A DNA stretch of 64,000 nucleotides from positions 62,001 to 126,000 of the forward strand of contig JAJFKE010000002.1 of assembly GCA_021773355.1 (NCBI GenBank), written 5' to 3'. The translations under genes and the position numbers were made by a program. This DNA comes from Gammaproteobacteria bacterium. GTDB lineage: Bacteria; Pseudomonadota; Gammaproteobacteria; Pseudomonadales; Pseudohongiellaceae. Positions 16,903-25,636 of this stretch are shown here, piece after piece (position 1 is the first letter of the stretch; each line of letters starts with the position of its first letter). The notes under the pieces are model-generated. The model saw only the letters and a program-made list of their open reading frames with translations, had not been told where the DNA came from and did no database searches.

Positions 16903-18546
16903 ATGGCAAACACCATCACTACTAACCCAACCCTTATGCAACTTAATTCTCTGAGTCAATTGCATATTGTAAGACAACTAGGGTTCATGCTACTGCTAGC
17001 CGCGAGTATCGCGCTAGGCATAGCTATAGTCTTATGGTCGGCAGGCTCCGATTACACGGCTCTTTATATCGACATGTCAACCAATGATTCTGCTGAGGTT
17101 ATCGCGGCTTTAGAACAGAACGGTACCGAGTACAAGATTGACAATAACAACGGAATTGTCTCTGTACCGTCCGATCAAGTTCAGAGAATTAGATTGCAGC
17201 TAGCAAGTAGCGGATTGCCAAGGTCTTCCAACAAGGGCTACGCTATTCTCGAAGAAGAGCAAAGCCTGGGAACCAGTAATTTTATGGAACAGGCTCGTTA
17301 CAACCGAGCATTAGAGCAGGAGCTTGTTCAAACCATTAAGCGTATCGACGGCGTGCGTGATGCCAGAGTCCATTTAAGCATACCTAAGCAATCTTCTTTT
17401 ATTCGCAGCTCCAGTAGTGCCAGCGCTTCCGTAATGATAGACCTGTTTCGAGTACAATCGTTGAATGATACCCAGTTGACAGGGATTTTACATTTAGTTG
17501 CATCCAGTGTTGCTGGTTTACAGACAGAGGACGTGTCCATCGTCGATCAACGAGGTAACCTGTTATCCCGTGATAGCAACTCTGAGTTCGGCAATAGCAA
17601 TGAGAACATTCGCTTCGCCCGAAAAATAGAGGAAGATTACAACAATCGAATTATCGACATTCTCACTCCAATAGTCGGCGCGGGAAATGTTAAAGCGCAA
17701 GTTTCAGCGGATCTGGATTTCACCTTCATCGAAACTACGGAGGAAACCTTCGATCCCAGTACCAGTGTTATCCGTAGCGAACAAAGACAAGAAGAAAATT
17801 CCGGTTTAGCGAACAGCGGCCTGCCTTCTTCGGAGCCAGTATCACTCTCGAATAACCCGCCCACCGATGCTTCAGATCAAGCGTCGGCTGTAGGCAACGG
17901 CCAATCTCGAATTAATTCCACCCGCAATTACGAGATCGATCGCAGCGTTAGTCTTATTCGAACGGTGCCGGGCACCATTAATCAAATTTCAGTTGCAGTG
18001 CTAGTAGATTTACATGCCGGAGACCTTCCGACTGAAGTGGATGCCCCGCAGCAATCAGAAAACCTTGATCAAGAGAAAATTGATCGCCTTACTCAGTTGG
18101 TAAAAGACACAATCGGATTTAATGAGGTCAGGGGCGATAGCGTGAGCGTGATCAACGAGCAATTTATTGCTGCCGCCGAATTTACTCCGGCAGAAGCCAC
18201 CCCAATCTGGCTGCAATCATGGGTTTACTCGGCAGCCAGATTGCTTGCGGCTGCCGCTGTTGTTATGTTTCTAATATTTGGTGTACTCCGACCTGCTATG
18301 AAGTCAGTTGTTTCTCAGCAGAACAGCCTGCCCAATAGAGGAGTGGCACTTTCAACCAGGACAGAAACTATGCAAATTGACGATGATCAAGTCAGTTTAT
18401 CGGGAGACGCTTCAGGCGGCAGCTTAGCTGCTCCAGCACCGGGGAAGTCCATCTATGACGAAAATTTAACCCTAGCCCAGACGCTGGTCCAAAATGAACC
18501 AGCTCGAGCGGCACGCATGATTCAGAATTGGTTAACCAATGAATAA
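16903..18546 (+). CDS. fliF: Flagellar MS-ring protein FliF
   Basis: FliF forms the MS ring in the inner membrane. The 547-residue protein has an N-terminal membrane helix (about 26-46), ring-building periplasmic domains (YTALYIDM, GYAILEEEQSLGTSNFMEQARYNRALE split over about 105-145) and a C-terminal membrane helix (about 445-465). The last residues, ending ARAARMIQNWLTNE, form the FliG-binding tail. FliG therefore must pair with it although fliG is not the next gene here. The 3' end overlaps fliH by 8 bases. Confidence 0.95.
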   Translation: MANTITTNPTLMQLNSLSQLHIVRQLGFMLLLAASIALGIAIVLWSAGSDYTALYIDMSTNDSAEVIAALEQNGTEYKIDNNNGIVSVPSDQVQRIRLQLASSGLPRSSNKGYAILEEEQSLGTSNFMEQARYNRALEQELVQTIKRIDGVRDARVHLSIPKQSSFIRSSSSASASVMIDLFRVQSLNDTQLTGILHLVASSVAGLQTEDVSIVDQRGNLLSRDSNSEFGNSNENIRFARKIEEDYNNRIIDILTPIVGAGNVKAQVSADLDFTFIETTEETFDPSTSVIRSEQRQEENSGLANSGLPSSEPVSLSNNPPTDASDQASAVGNGQSRINSTRNYEIDRSVSLIRTVPGTINQISVAVLVDLHAGDLPTEVDAPQQSENLDQEKIDRLTQLVKDTIGFNEVRGDSVSVINEQFIAAAEFTPAEATPIWLQSWVYSAARLLAAAAVVMFLIFGVLRPAMKSVVSQQNSLPNRGVALSTRTETMQIDDDQVSLSGDASGGSLAAPAPGKSIYDENLTLAQTLVQNEPARAARMIQNWLTNE

Positions 18547-19153
18547 GTCAAATTTACAGGCTAATTCTGACGATGTATCTAAATGGGAAACTCCATGCCT
18601 GATAGATGGTCACCCTGACGACAACGATCAGCTGCAAAGCCAGCAACAGCTGGAAGCGAATGCCTATAGTGAAGGGCGAAAGATGGGATACCAATCAGGC
18701 CTGGAGCAGGCGGCCAAGGAAATGGAAGAGAAGCTACAGCTTGCAGATACTTACCTAGTATCACTCTCTCGTCCATTCCAGGAGCAGAATCAATTGCTCG
18801 CAGAATACATAGCCGTTCTTGCTGGAAAAATCGCCAAGAGCCTAGTTCGCAGAGAACTAAGAACAGAGCCCGAGACAATAATGGCACTGGTTCGCGACAC
18901 GGTTTCTGCATTGGATACAAGCTCACAGAAAATTGCCGTTCACCTAAACCCCGAGAATGCGCAAATCATCCGCAGCATTGTCAATACCGATAGCGAAGAG
19001 CAGAACTGGAGCATTATTGACGACCCTCTTGTTTCTCGAAGTGACTGTAAAGTAATTAGTCAAGATTCAATCGTTGATGCAGATTTGCAAACACGAATTG
19101 ACCTTATCATTACTCAATTCCTCGGTGATGAACGCAGCGAGGGCAGAACATGA
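18539..19153 (+). CDS. fliH: Flagellar export ATPase regulator FliH
   Basis: FliH binds and regulates the FliI ATPase and docks it at the C-ring through FliN. The 204 residues show GRKMGYQSGLEQAAKEMEEKLQ (about 42-63, a glycine-rich heptad region split by context) and a C-terminal domain with LAGKIAKSLVRRELRTEPETI and the final D(ST)RIDLII-like segment. It overlaps fliF by 8 bases and fliI by 4, showing there is no room for fliG between fliF and fliH. Confidence 0.92.
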   Translation: MNKSNLQANSDDVSKWETPCLIDGHPDDNDQLQSQQQLEANAYSEGRKMGYQSGLEQAAKEMEEKLQLADTYLVSLSRPFQEQNQLLAEYIAVLAGKIAKSLVRRELRTEPETIMALVRDTVSALDTSSQKIAVHLNPENAQIIRSIVNTDSEEQNWSIIDDPLVSRSDCKVISQDSIVDADLQTRIDLIITQFLGDERSEGRT

Positions 19154-20526
19154 ATCAGGAATCCCTGGCAACATTACGCGAAGCTCGATCTGATTTCTTA
19201 CAGAATAAACTAAAGAAATACGCTAATTATGTCGCTTCACCCGGCCTGCCCGTTGAAGGACGTTTGGTCCAGATGACGGGACTGACTCTGGTCGCCTCCG
19301 GCTGTCAGGCTCCAATTGGCAGTCGATGCAAAATAATCTCTTCCGCCAATAATCTGATCGAAGCTGAGGTAGTAGGTTTTTCCAACGGCAATCTTTTTCT
19401 GATGCCAATTGGCAGAATTCATGGCTTAAACCCTGGCGCCAAAGTTATCCCAATACGGCACTATCCAGAAGTTGGCGTCGGTGAAGAACTGCTTGGTAGA
19501 GTCATCGATGGCAACGGAAAACCCATAGATAAAAGAGGCGAGATAAACTATTCGCAGCGTGTCAATCTTCTCGGCCCACCAATAAATCCTTTCGCTAGAA
19601 AGCCAATCGACCAACCTCTTGATGTTGGCGTAAGGGTAATAAATTCTATTCTCAGCATTGGTCGTGGGCAGAGAATGGGCCTGTTCTCAGGTAGTGGCGT
19701 TGGCAAAAGTGTTCTTCTCGGACAGATGACAAAGCACACGGAGGCTGATGTTGTTGTGGTCGGCTTGATCGGTGAGCGTGGCAGGGAAGTTCGAGAATTT
19801 GTAGATAATATTCTTGGGCCCGACAATATCGGGAAAGCAGTAGTCGTAGCAACCCCTGCCGACGATCCTCCTCTTATGCGGCTTCATGGTGCCTGGCGTG
19901 CGACTGCGATCGCTGAATTCTTTCGCGATCAAGGTCTCCATGTTCTGCTTCTAATGGATTCTCTAACCCGTTTCGCCCAAGCGCAGAGAGAATTGGCGTT
20001 GGCCATCGGTGAGGCTCCTGTCACAAAAGGCTACCCATCTTCAGTATTCGCTCAGATACCGCAGCTTGTAGAACGTGCTGGCAATTCTCTCACCGGCAGC
20101 GAAGGTTCAATTACAGCCTTCTATACTGTTCTGGCTGAAGGAGACGACCAGAACGATCCTATTGCCGATGCAACCCGCTCCATTCTAGATGGGCATATAG
20201 TGCTGTCTAGAGGCCTTGCGGACGCCGGAATCTATCCGGCAATAAATATTGAAGCCTCAATTAGTCGTGTAATGTCCAATATAGTCGATGATCGCCATGC
20301 AGCCGCTGCTATTAGTTTCAAAAAACTTTATAGCAGCTATGAGCAAAATCGCGATCTTATCAACGTGGGTGCATACCAGCCAGGTTCTGATCCGGTAATT
20401 GACGCGGCGATCGAATACTTTCCTTTATTGCAAGAATTCATACAACAAGGCAGCTCAGAAAGATCTGACTATCAACAAAGCCTACAGAAGCTCTACGAGT
20501 TAGTGGAACAGAGGAGGACTGAATGA
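19150..20526 (+). CDS. fliI: Flagellum-specific export ATPase FliI
   Basis: FliI is the F1-beta-like ATPase that energises loading of flagellar export substrates. The 458 residues have the Walker A GSGVGKS (181-187), GLIGERGREVREF, the Walker B segment LLLMDSLTRFAQAQRE and the C-terminal domain of normal length. The ATG overlaps the fliH stop (ATGA). The stop overlaps fliJ in the same way. Confidence 0.97.
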   Translation: MNQESLATLREARSDFLQNKLKKYANYVASPGLPVEGRLVQMTGLTLVASGCQAPIGSRCKIISSANNLIEAEVVGFSNGNLFLMPIGRIHGLNPGAKVIPIRHYPEVGVGEELLGRVIDGNGKPIDKRGEINYSQRVNLLGPPINPFARKPIDQPLDVGVRVINSILSIGRGQRMGLFSGSGVGKSVLLGQMTKHTEADVVVVGLIGERGREVREFVDNILGPDNIGKAVVVATPADDPPLMRLHGAWRATAIAEFFRDQGLHVLLLMDSLTRFAQAQRELALAIGEAPVTKGYPSSVFAQIPQLVERAGNSLTGSEGSITAFYTVLAEGDDQNDPIADATRSILDGHIVLSRGLADAGIYPAINIEASISRVMSNIVDDRHAAAAISFKKLYSSYEQNRDLINVGAYQPGSDPVIDAAIEYFPLLQEFIQQGSSERSDYQQSLQKLYELVEQRRTE

Positions 20527-20981
20527 AACGTTCAACCCGCTTGGAAAAAATTGCAGATATCAATGTTGGTTTCGAGAATGTGGCGGCGGCCTCGCTAACA
20601 TCAACCGCCGCCGAATACCGAGCACAGGAAAATCTATTAGAGCAACTTCTGCAATATAAAGAAGAGTACCAACAACAACTTGGCACGCGATTGAAAAATG
20701 CGATTTCCGCGACCGAAATGCGAGATTATCAGTATTTTTTCGCCTCCTTAGACAAGGCGATTGAACAGCAGGTCGGACGTCTTGATCAAATCACTTTGCT
20801 GCTAGAAGCTTCAAAGAATAACTGGCTGAGCAAAAAGCGAGAAGTTAGCAAAATGTCACGTGCTGCAGAAAACCAAAAGAATATCGAAGACGCGATCGAA
20901 TTAAATCACGAACAAAAGGAAAGCGATGAGGCAAACCTGCGGCTATTCACCATGAAGAATAATTTGTTGCAGAAGCATTAA
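20523..20981 (+). CDS. fliJ: Flagellar export chaperone FliJ
   Basis: FliJ is a small coiled-coil protein of the export ATPase complex. The 152 residues are nearly all helical with heptads, as expected (ENLLEQLLQYKEEYQQQL; RQ-rich segments). Sequence conservation in the family is low, so the call rests on size, coiled coil and position directly after fliI with a 4-base overlap. The 3' end runs up to the sigma-54 promoter of fliK. Confidence 0.88.
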   Translation: MKRSTRLEKIADINVGFENVAAASLTSTAAEYRAQENLLEQLLQYKEEYQQQLGTRLKNAISATEMRDYQYFFASLDKAIEQQVGRLDQITLLLEASKNNWLSKKREVSKMSRAAENQKNIEDAIELNHEQKESDEANLRLFTMKNNLLQKH

Positions 20982-21000
20982 TCATCACCGCCCCTAAACA

Positions 21001-21016
21001 TGGCTTGATCTTTGCT
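21001..21016 (+). promoter_or_regulatory. Sigma-54 promoter of fliK
   Basis: TGGCTTGATCTTTGCT has correctly spaced GG and GC at -24/-12 and a full TTGCT. Transcription should start near 21027, 41 bases before the fliK ATG, so fliK-fliL-fliN can be expressed apart from fliEFHIJ. Confidence 0.7.
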
Positions 21017-21067
21017 TTGTTTATTAAGCAGAGAAAAACCGATCCAAGGAATGTAGTTAGTAGAAAA

Positions 21068-22531
21068 ATGAATACTAGTAACAACCCGTTATTTTCAGCG
21101 CAAGTAACTTCGAATGCCAGCAGCAAACTACTTGAGCCGGTAATCGCCTCATCGCCCGCACAGGACCGTGTGTCGACAGCAATCGACGCGAAAATGTCGT
21201 TTGCCAATGTTTTTCGCCTGCAACAAGAAGGAGAGGTTCTTTCCGATTCCACTGAGCTTGAAAATTTAACAGGCAAAATAGAAGTTGCTCTGAATGTAGA
21301 TTTGGACAAGATATCGCTTATCAAAGCTCATAGTGAGCCAGTCGTTGACGGCACTATGGACGCGGAGACTGTCGATTACAACGACAAAATTGATAAACAC
21401 TTGGCAGCCTCAATAGCTGTAGAAGAACCGCACCTCAGCGAAATAACGAGCTCTAAGAACCTTGCTGATTTCGAAATGGCAGCCATTGATGCAAAGCCTG
21501 ACGATGCCATGCCTGGCGCTGCAGAGCCCAACAACGTAAACCCTGACCACCTTAGGTCGACTAAAGAGACTATTCTGGATAGCGAACAGCAGACTCCCCT
21601 GACGAGCTTTCTCGCACCAGCTAGCTCTGGGAAAAGCAGTTCTATAAGTACAACAGAAAAGCCAATACAGACAAAATCTCAACTAATAAACAGTTCCCCG
21701 ATTGCAGGTTCCCCGGATAAACAATCAGATGAAATACAGCAGAGTAATCGATCGATAGACGATATCGAGTTTGTTGCAACAGCTGAATCTGGCCTAAGCC
21801 CACGCGGTGGCAATTTTATTCCCCCAAATGGCAAAACCTTGCCGGGGAACCTGCCTTTTTTTGCCAATGCAATTGAAACATCTCAAGGATCCAGTCACGG
21901 ACAAGACTTCATGAGCAGGGCCATAGTTCAAGGCCAAACCAGCGTTCAAGGGAATGACCCGCAGGCGACTCTGCCGCAGCTGGCCCAATCTGAACCTTCG
22001 CTTACAGCGCCTAATCAGAATCTTGATCTTCCGCAAAATATTCACAGAGCCGTTCCAGCTCTCAGTCCAGGAGTATTTAGCGCTGGGGCTGTGGTTGGCG
22101 ATACTGCGGTTTTTACAATTGACACTCCAGCGGGAAGCGTCGAGTGGAGCAATCAAATTGGCAACAAAGTACGATGGATGACCACAGCTAATATCTCCAG
22201 TGCAGAGATGCGACTCAACCCGGCAGAACTCGGCTCTATCGAGGTGAGAATTACCACAGAAGACGATCAAACCAAGGTGAGCTTTGTAGCCAGCAATGCA
22301 GTCACAAAAGACATTATTGAACTTTCCCTGCCCAGACTTCGAGACTTACTCGACAGCGCTGGCTTACAACTAGAACACAGTGATGTGTCGCAGCGAAGCC
22401 TTTCCGAGAATAGTTCTGGCCCGGAAGAAACGAATAAAGGCGGAATTGACAGCGAAGCAAATACAACAAGTGAAGAAGCATCCTTATTAGTAACAGCAGC
22501 CGGACCAAACCAGATTGATCATTACGTCTGA
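21068..22531 (+). CDS. fliK: Flagellar hook-length control protein FliK
   Basis: FliK measures the hook and switches export specificity at FlhB. From the ATG at 21068 the protein is 487 residues. The first 370 are low-complexity, rich in Ser, Gln and Pro, as in FliK rulers. The C-terminal domain contains STAEMRLNPAELGSIEVRI-like family sequence (here ISSAEMRLNPAELGSIEVRI) followed by SFVASNAVTKDIIELSLPRLRDLL. A longer in-frame TTG start at 21005 is rejected because it lies inside the sigma-54 promoter. Confidence 0.9.
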   Translation: MNTSNNPLFSAQVTSNASSKLLEPVIASSPAQDRVSTAIDAKMSFANVFRLQQEGEVLSDSTELENLTGKIEVALNVDLDKISLIKAHSEPVVDGTMDAETVDYNDKIDKHLAASIAVEEPHLSEITSSKNLADFEMAAIDAKPDDAMPGAAEPNNVNPDHLRSTKETILDSEQQTPLTSFLAPASSGKSSSISTTEKPIQTKSQLINSSPIAGSPDKQSDEIQQSNRSIDDIEFVATAESGLSPRGGNFIPPNGKTLPGNLPFFANAIETSQGSSHGQDFMSRAIVQGQTSVQGNDPQATLPQLAQSEPSLTAPNQNLDLPQNIHRAVPALSPGVFSAGAVVGDTAVFTIDTPAGSVEWSNQIGNKVRWMTTANISSAEMRLNPAELGSIEVRITTEDDQTKVSFVASNAVTKDIIELSLPRLRDLLDSAGLQLEHSDVSQRSLSENSSGPEETNKGGIDSEANTTSEEASLLVTAAGPNQIDHYV

Positions 22532-22563
22532 AACGGCAGGAAATTAGAACAAGAGGTATCAAA

Positions 22564-23043
22564 GTGAAAAAGAAGATATTAGTCTCTCTGCTATTATTAG
22601 CAGTCATCGTCCCGGGTGCCGCTTACCTGTTGGGATATTTTCCCTTTGCGGGAGAAGCAGTAGCGAGCGAAGCCGACGAAGAGCATGTCGAAGTGGATTC
22701 ACACGGAGTGCCAATATCGAAGAATGATTCGCTATATTTACCTCTGAACCCACCCTTTGTCGTTAATTATACTCATCTGGGAATTCTACGGTATTTGCAG
22801 ATTTCCCTGGAGGTCATGTATTCCGAGCAAGAGCTGCTGGATCGAGTTTCGGCAAAGATGCCCGCTATTCGCAATGACCTGATTCTTCTACTCGGTAATC
22901 AGGACTATGACAAATTAAGCACGCTATCGGGCAAGGAAGCTATACGAGAGGAGATGCTGGCCGCCATTAATCATTTGATTCTAACTGAAGAAGAAACAGA
23001 CCACATCGGCAAGGTTTACATTACAAACTATGTAATGCAGTAA
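22564..23043 (+). CDS. fliL: Flagellar basal-body associated protein FliL
   Basis: FliL is a single-pass inner-membrane protein that surrounds the stator. The 159-residue protein has a short basic N-terminus, one membrane helix (about 5-25), a short acidic linker and a periplasmic domain with PPFVVNY, LRYLQISLEVMY and the C-terminal KVYITNYVMQ. The start is GTG at 22564, with AGAGG 7 bases upstream. Confidence 0.92.
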   Translation: MKKKILVSLLLLAVIVPGAAYLLGYFPFAGEAVASEADEEHVEVDSHGVPISKNDSLYLPLNPPFVVNYTHLGILRYLQISLEVMYSEQELLDRVSAKMPAIRNDLILLLGNQDYDKLSTLSGKEAIREEMLAAINHLILTEEETDHIGKVYITNYVMQ

Positions 23044-23095
23044 TTTTTCATACATTAGTACGCTAACTTTTAGTATTAACGGAGCAAATGGAAGC

Positions 23096-23614
23096 ATGTC
23101 CAGTGATAGTGATGATACATCGGAAACAACTGAAAACGATTCTGACACCGGGAGTGCAGCTGGCACCGACCACATGGCGGAAATGGCTGCCGCAATGGCG
23201 GCTGATGCGACGGCAGATAGTACAGCTGGCACCGACCACATGGCGGAAATGGCGGCTGCGATAGCGGCTGATGCGACGGCAGATAGTGCTGTAGCGGCGC
23301 AGCCTGTGAGCGGAGAAGGCACTGCCGAATCCATAGCAAGAGAGGTTAGCGGCAAAGACGTAAATATTGAAGCCTTATTGAAAGTACCTGTCTCCTTATC
23401 CATCGAAGTTGGAAGAACTCAAATGATATTAAGCGACTTGCTTGAAACCCAAGAGGGTTCAGTGATTGAACTAGAGAGACTTCTCGAAGAACCCCTGGAT
23501 ATCTTGGTGAACGGGGCATTAATTGCACACGGGATTGTGGTGTTAGCAAATGAAAGATTTGGCTTGCAAATTACTGACATTATTAGCTTGGAGGAAAGAG
23601 CTAGAAGCTTATAA
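23096..23614 (+). CDS. fliN: Flagellar C-ring protein FliN, paralogue 1 (with repeat-bearing N-terminus)
   Basis: FliN forms the base of the C-ring and docks FliH. The conserved SpoA domain occupies about 95-172: LLKVPVSLSIEVGRTQMIL, GSVIELERLLEEPLDILVNG, GIVVLANERFGLQITDII. The N-terminal 60 residues are acidic and then hold two copies of a 22-residue alanine/methionine-rich unit (GTDHMAEMAAA). It lies after fliL, where fliM would normally come. A second fliN-type gene at 55679 sits beside fliM, so the C-ring may contain two FliN forms, or one form is used in the export platform. Confidence 0.9.
   Translation: MSSDSDDTSETTENDSDTGSAAGTDHMAEMAAAMAADATADSTAGTDHMAEMAAAIAADATADSAVAAQPVSGEGTAESIAREVSGKDVNIEALLKVPVSLSIEVGRTQMILSDLLETQEGSVIELERLLEEPLDILVNGALIAHGIVVLANERFGLQITDIISLEERARSL
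23159..23290 (+). repeat. 66-bp tandem repeat, two copies, within fliN paralogue 1
   Basis: Units at 23159-23224 and 23225-23290 are nearly identical and in frame, each coding a 22-residue unit with GTDHMAEMAAA and ADATADS. In-frame repeats of this kind can expand or contract by slippage and so change the length of the FliN linker. Confidence 0.9.
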
Positions 23615-23726
23615 ACAATTTTCTAGTGTGAGATCATCTGTAGTAGCTCAAATTTGATTCGGCACTTTGGAAAGCAGATTTCGATATAGTCCGACAATCG
23701 GTTAACGCCTATGAGCGGACGGCCAG

Positions 23727-24110
23727 TTACTCTGTAGAGGGAGATTCTGGAGCCATCAAACAGACTGGGGCGCCTGAAGGATCGCAGATCATGCAGACGC
23801 GCCCGATATTCGGAATGTCTTCCGGTGGGGCAATAATTTTGCCACCTAGCTCTTCGACTTTGGCCACGTAAGCATCGACATCATCGACTTCTATGTACCC
23901 GGCCCAAAATGCTGGCCGAGATCGAGAGTAGTTCGTTGCCGGGTTCATCATTCCAGCAACGTCCTTGCCACCTTCTTGGAATAGCGTATAGATGCCTTGA
24001 TCGGCTGTATCGATTTCTCGGCGTTCCCAGCCGAATAACTTGCTGAAGAAATCACCACTTGCCTTTTGGTCAGACGTGACCAGCTCGTTCCATATGAATT
24101 TTGCGCTCAT
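23727..24110 (-). CDS. VOC (glyoxalase/bleomycin-resistance fold) family protein
   Basis: The 127-residue protein has two beta-alpha-beta-beta-beta halves typical of VOC proteins. It begins FIWNELVTSDQKASGDFFSKLFGWE and ends GRVCMICDPSGAPVCLMAP, like the family often annotated as glyoxalase-like or lactoylglutathione-lyase-related. The substrate cannot be assigned. It is not a flagellar gene and breaks the run of flagellar genes together with the IS element just upstream. The IS left end lies about 75 bases before its start, so its promoter may be affected. Confidence 0.85.
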   Translation of the reverse strand: MSAKFIWNELVTSDQKASGDFFSKLFGWERREIDTADQGIYTLFQEGGKDVAGMMNPATNYSRSRPAFWAGYIEVDDVDAYVAKVEELGGKIIAPPEDIPNIGRVCMICDPSGAPVCLMAPESPSTE

Positions 24111-24184
24111 ATTTTCATTCTAACAGCAATAATCTGATCAGCAAGTTGCGTTTTCCACGTACCCCCTGGACGTCCGGTTGTAGG

Positions 24185-24212
24185 TGTGAATTCAACTGAT
24201 CAACGCAACACA
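24185..24212 (+). repeat. Left terminal inverted repeat of the IS30 element
   Basis: It begins TGTGAATTCAACTGATC and shares GAATTCAA, TCA and GCAACACA with the right end read on the other strand (19-20 of 28 bases by eye). Confidence 0.8.
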
Positions 24213-24246
24213 CGACTATCTTTATATAAGAAAGGAGTGTTGCACT

Positions 24247-25407
24247 ATGGTTTACCGTACCCGCCTGCATTACACGGAGGACATGAAGTCCTTTATTTGG
24301 GATCGCTATAAGCAGGGAGATTCAGTCTGGTCGATAGCTAGATCGTTTGATCGATCCTCATCATCAATTCATGGGCAACTTGCTCAAACGGGCGGTATTC
24401 GCCCAGTTCCAAGAAAGCGCCATCGCCGTTCACTAAGCCTTGCCGAGCGCGAGGAGATATCCCGAGGAATAGTAGCTGGACTATCTGTTCGCGCAATAGC
24501 GATTAATTTGGAACGGGCTCCTTCTACAATTAGTCGAGAGATTAACCGCAACGGTGGCTGTAGTCAGTATCGAGCCGCCAAGGCCGATCAGGATGCGTGG
24601 GATAGAGCTCTACGACCCAAAGCCTGTAAACTAGTGCTAAATCGCAACTTGAGTGCAGCCGTGGAATTGAAGCTGAAGCGAAAATGGTCGCCACAGCAAA
24701 TTGCGGGCTGGCTCAAACACGAGAATCCGGACGACGAGTTCAACCAAGTGTCACACGAGACAATCTATCGGAGTCTTTTCATTCAAGCCCGCGGAGCCCT
24801 AAAAAAGGAGCTTCAGGACTACCTTCGTTCAAAACGGAGTATTCGTCGGGCAAAAAAATCCAGCCTGAAGGGAATTGGACTTGGTGCAATGCCTAGTGCC
24901 ATCTCGATTCGAGAACGGCCTGCATCAGTAGAAGACAGGGCTGTACCAGGTCACTGGGAAGGCGATCTGATCGAAGGCTCTAACAAGACTTTTATTGCCA
25001 CCCTGGTTGAACGGCATTCTCGTTATGTGATGCTGGCAAAGGTGAAAGACAAACGTTCAGAAACAGTTGTTTCGGCGCTAATTAAGCAAGCGCGAAAACT
25101 ACCTGATGAGCTTTACAAATCGTTGACCTGGAACCGAGGCAGCGAAATGTCGGACCATCAACGATTCACATTGGAAACGAATATCAAAGTCTACTTTTGT
25201 GATCCTCAAAGTCCCTGGCAGCGTGGATCGAATGAGAACACCAATCGCCTATTGCGAGATTACTTTCCTAAAGGGACTGACTTGTCTGTTCACTCCCAGA
25301 AGAAACTGAACTGGGTTGCAAGAGAGCTGAATGAAAGGCCAAGAAAGACCTTGGAGTATGAAACACCGGCTGCTAGATTTAATGCCTGTGTTGCACTGAC
25401 CGATTGA
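24247..25407 (+). CDS. IS30-family transposase with altered second catalytic residue
   Basis: The 386-residue protein has an N-terminal helix-turn-helix region (LSLAEREEISRGIVAGLS, STISREINRNGG) and the IS30 DDE core: Asp240 in GHWEGDLIEG, then SLTWNRGSEMSDH, then Glu330 in PWQRGSNENTN. In IS30-family enzymes the second block is normally TWDRG. Here the Asp is Asn296 (codon AAC at 25132-25134), which should abolish or greatly reduce activity. AAGGAG lies 9 bases before the ATG. The reading frame is otherwise intact and ends inside the right inverted repeat. Confidence 0.93.
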   Translation: MVYRTRLHYTEDMKSFIWDRYKQGDSVWSIARSFDRSSSSIHGQLAQTGGIRPVPRKRHRRSLSLAEREEISRGIVAGLSVRAIAINLERAPSTISREINRNGGCSQYRAAKADQDAWDRALRPKACKLVLNRNLSAAVELKLKRKWSPQQIAGWLKHENPDDEFNQVSHETIYRSLFIQARGALKKELQDYLRSKRSIRRAKKSSLKGIGLGAMPSAISIRERPASVEDRAVPGHWEGDLIEGSNKTFIATLVERHSRYVMLAKVKDKRSETVVSALIKQARKLPDELYKSLTWNRGSEMSDHQRFTLETNIKVYFCDPQSPWQRGSNENTNRLLRDYFPKGTDLSVHSQKKLNWVARELNERPRKTLEYETPAARFNACVALTD

Positions 25408-25414
25408 ATTCGCA
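25387..25414 (-). repeat. Right terminal inverted repeat of the IS30 element
   Basis: On the minus strand it begins TGCGAATTCAATCGGTC and mirrors the left end. The transposase stop codon lies within it. Confidence 0.8.
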
Positions 25415-25636
25415 GGCGATTAGAGACCCCCGGTATTTTATGAACTGCCAGATCAGATTAAAATAAATTTTTTGAATTGTCTGACCGTATTTGAACTTAT
25501 ACAAGTAAGAGTAATAGATAGCAGGGTACTGAACTATCGCTTCTGCAACGGTGCTGACAATCCATCGCCTAGAACTGGATTAATTGCAGGAGCTGCCTGA
25601 CTAATTTCGAGCCACATTAGCTTGGTAACTGTTTTT

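Larger units (their letters stand above)
24185..25414 (+). mobile_element. IS30-family insertion sequence (about 1.23 kb)
   Basis: The element is bounded by imperfect 28-bp inverted repeats and contains a single transposase gene. The flanking dinucleotide GG occurs on both sides (24183-24184 and 25415-25416), consistent with a 2-bp target duplication, though this is too short to be conclusive. It is inserted between the VOC gene and a PilZ-like gene. A key catalytic residue of the transposase is altered, so this copy may be immobile by itself. Confidence 0.88.

Noticed and set aside
21005-21067. A 21-residue longer FliK starting at a TTG at 21005.
   Set aside because: The codon lies inside the sigma-54 promoter and has no ribosome site.
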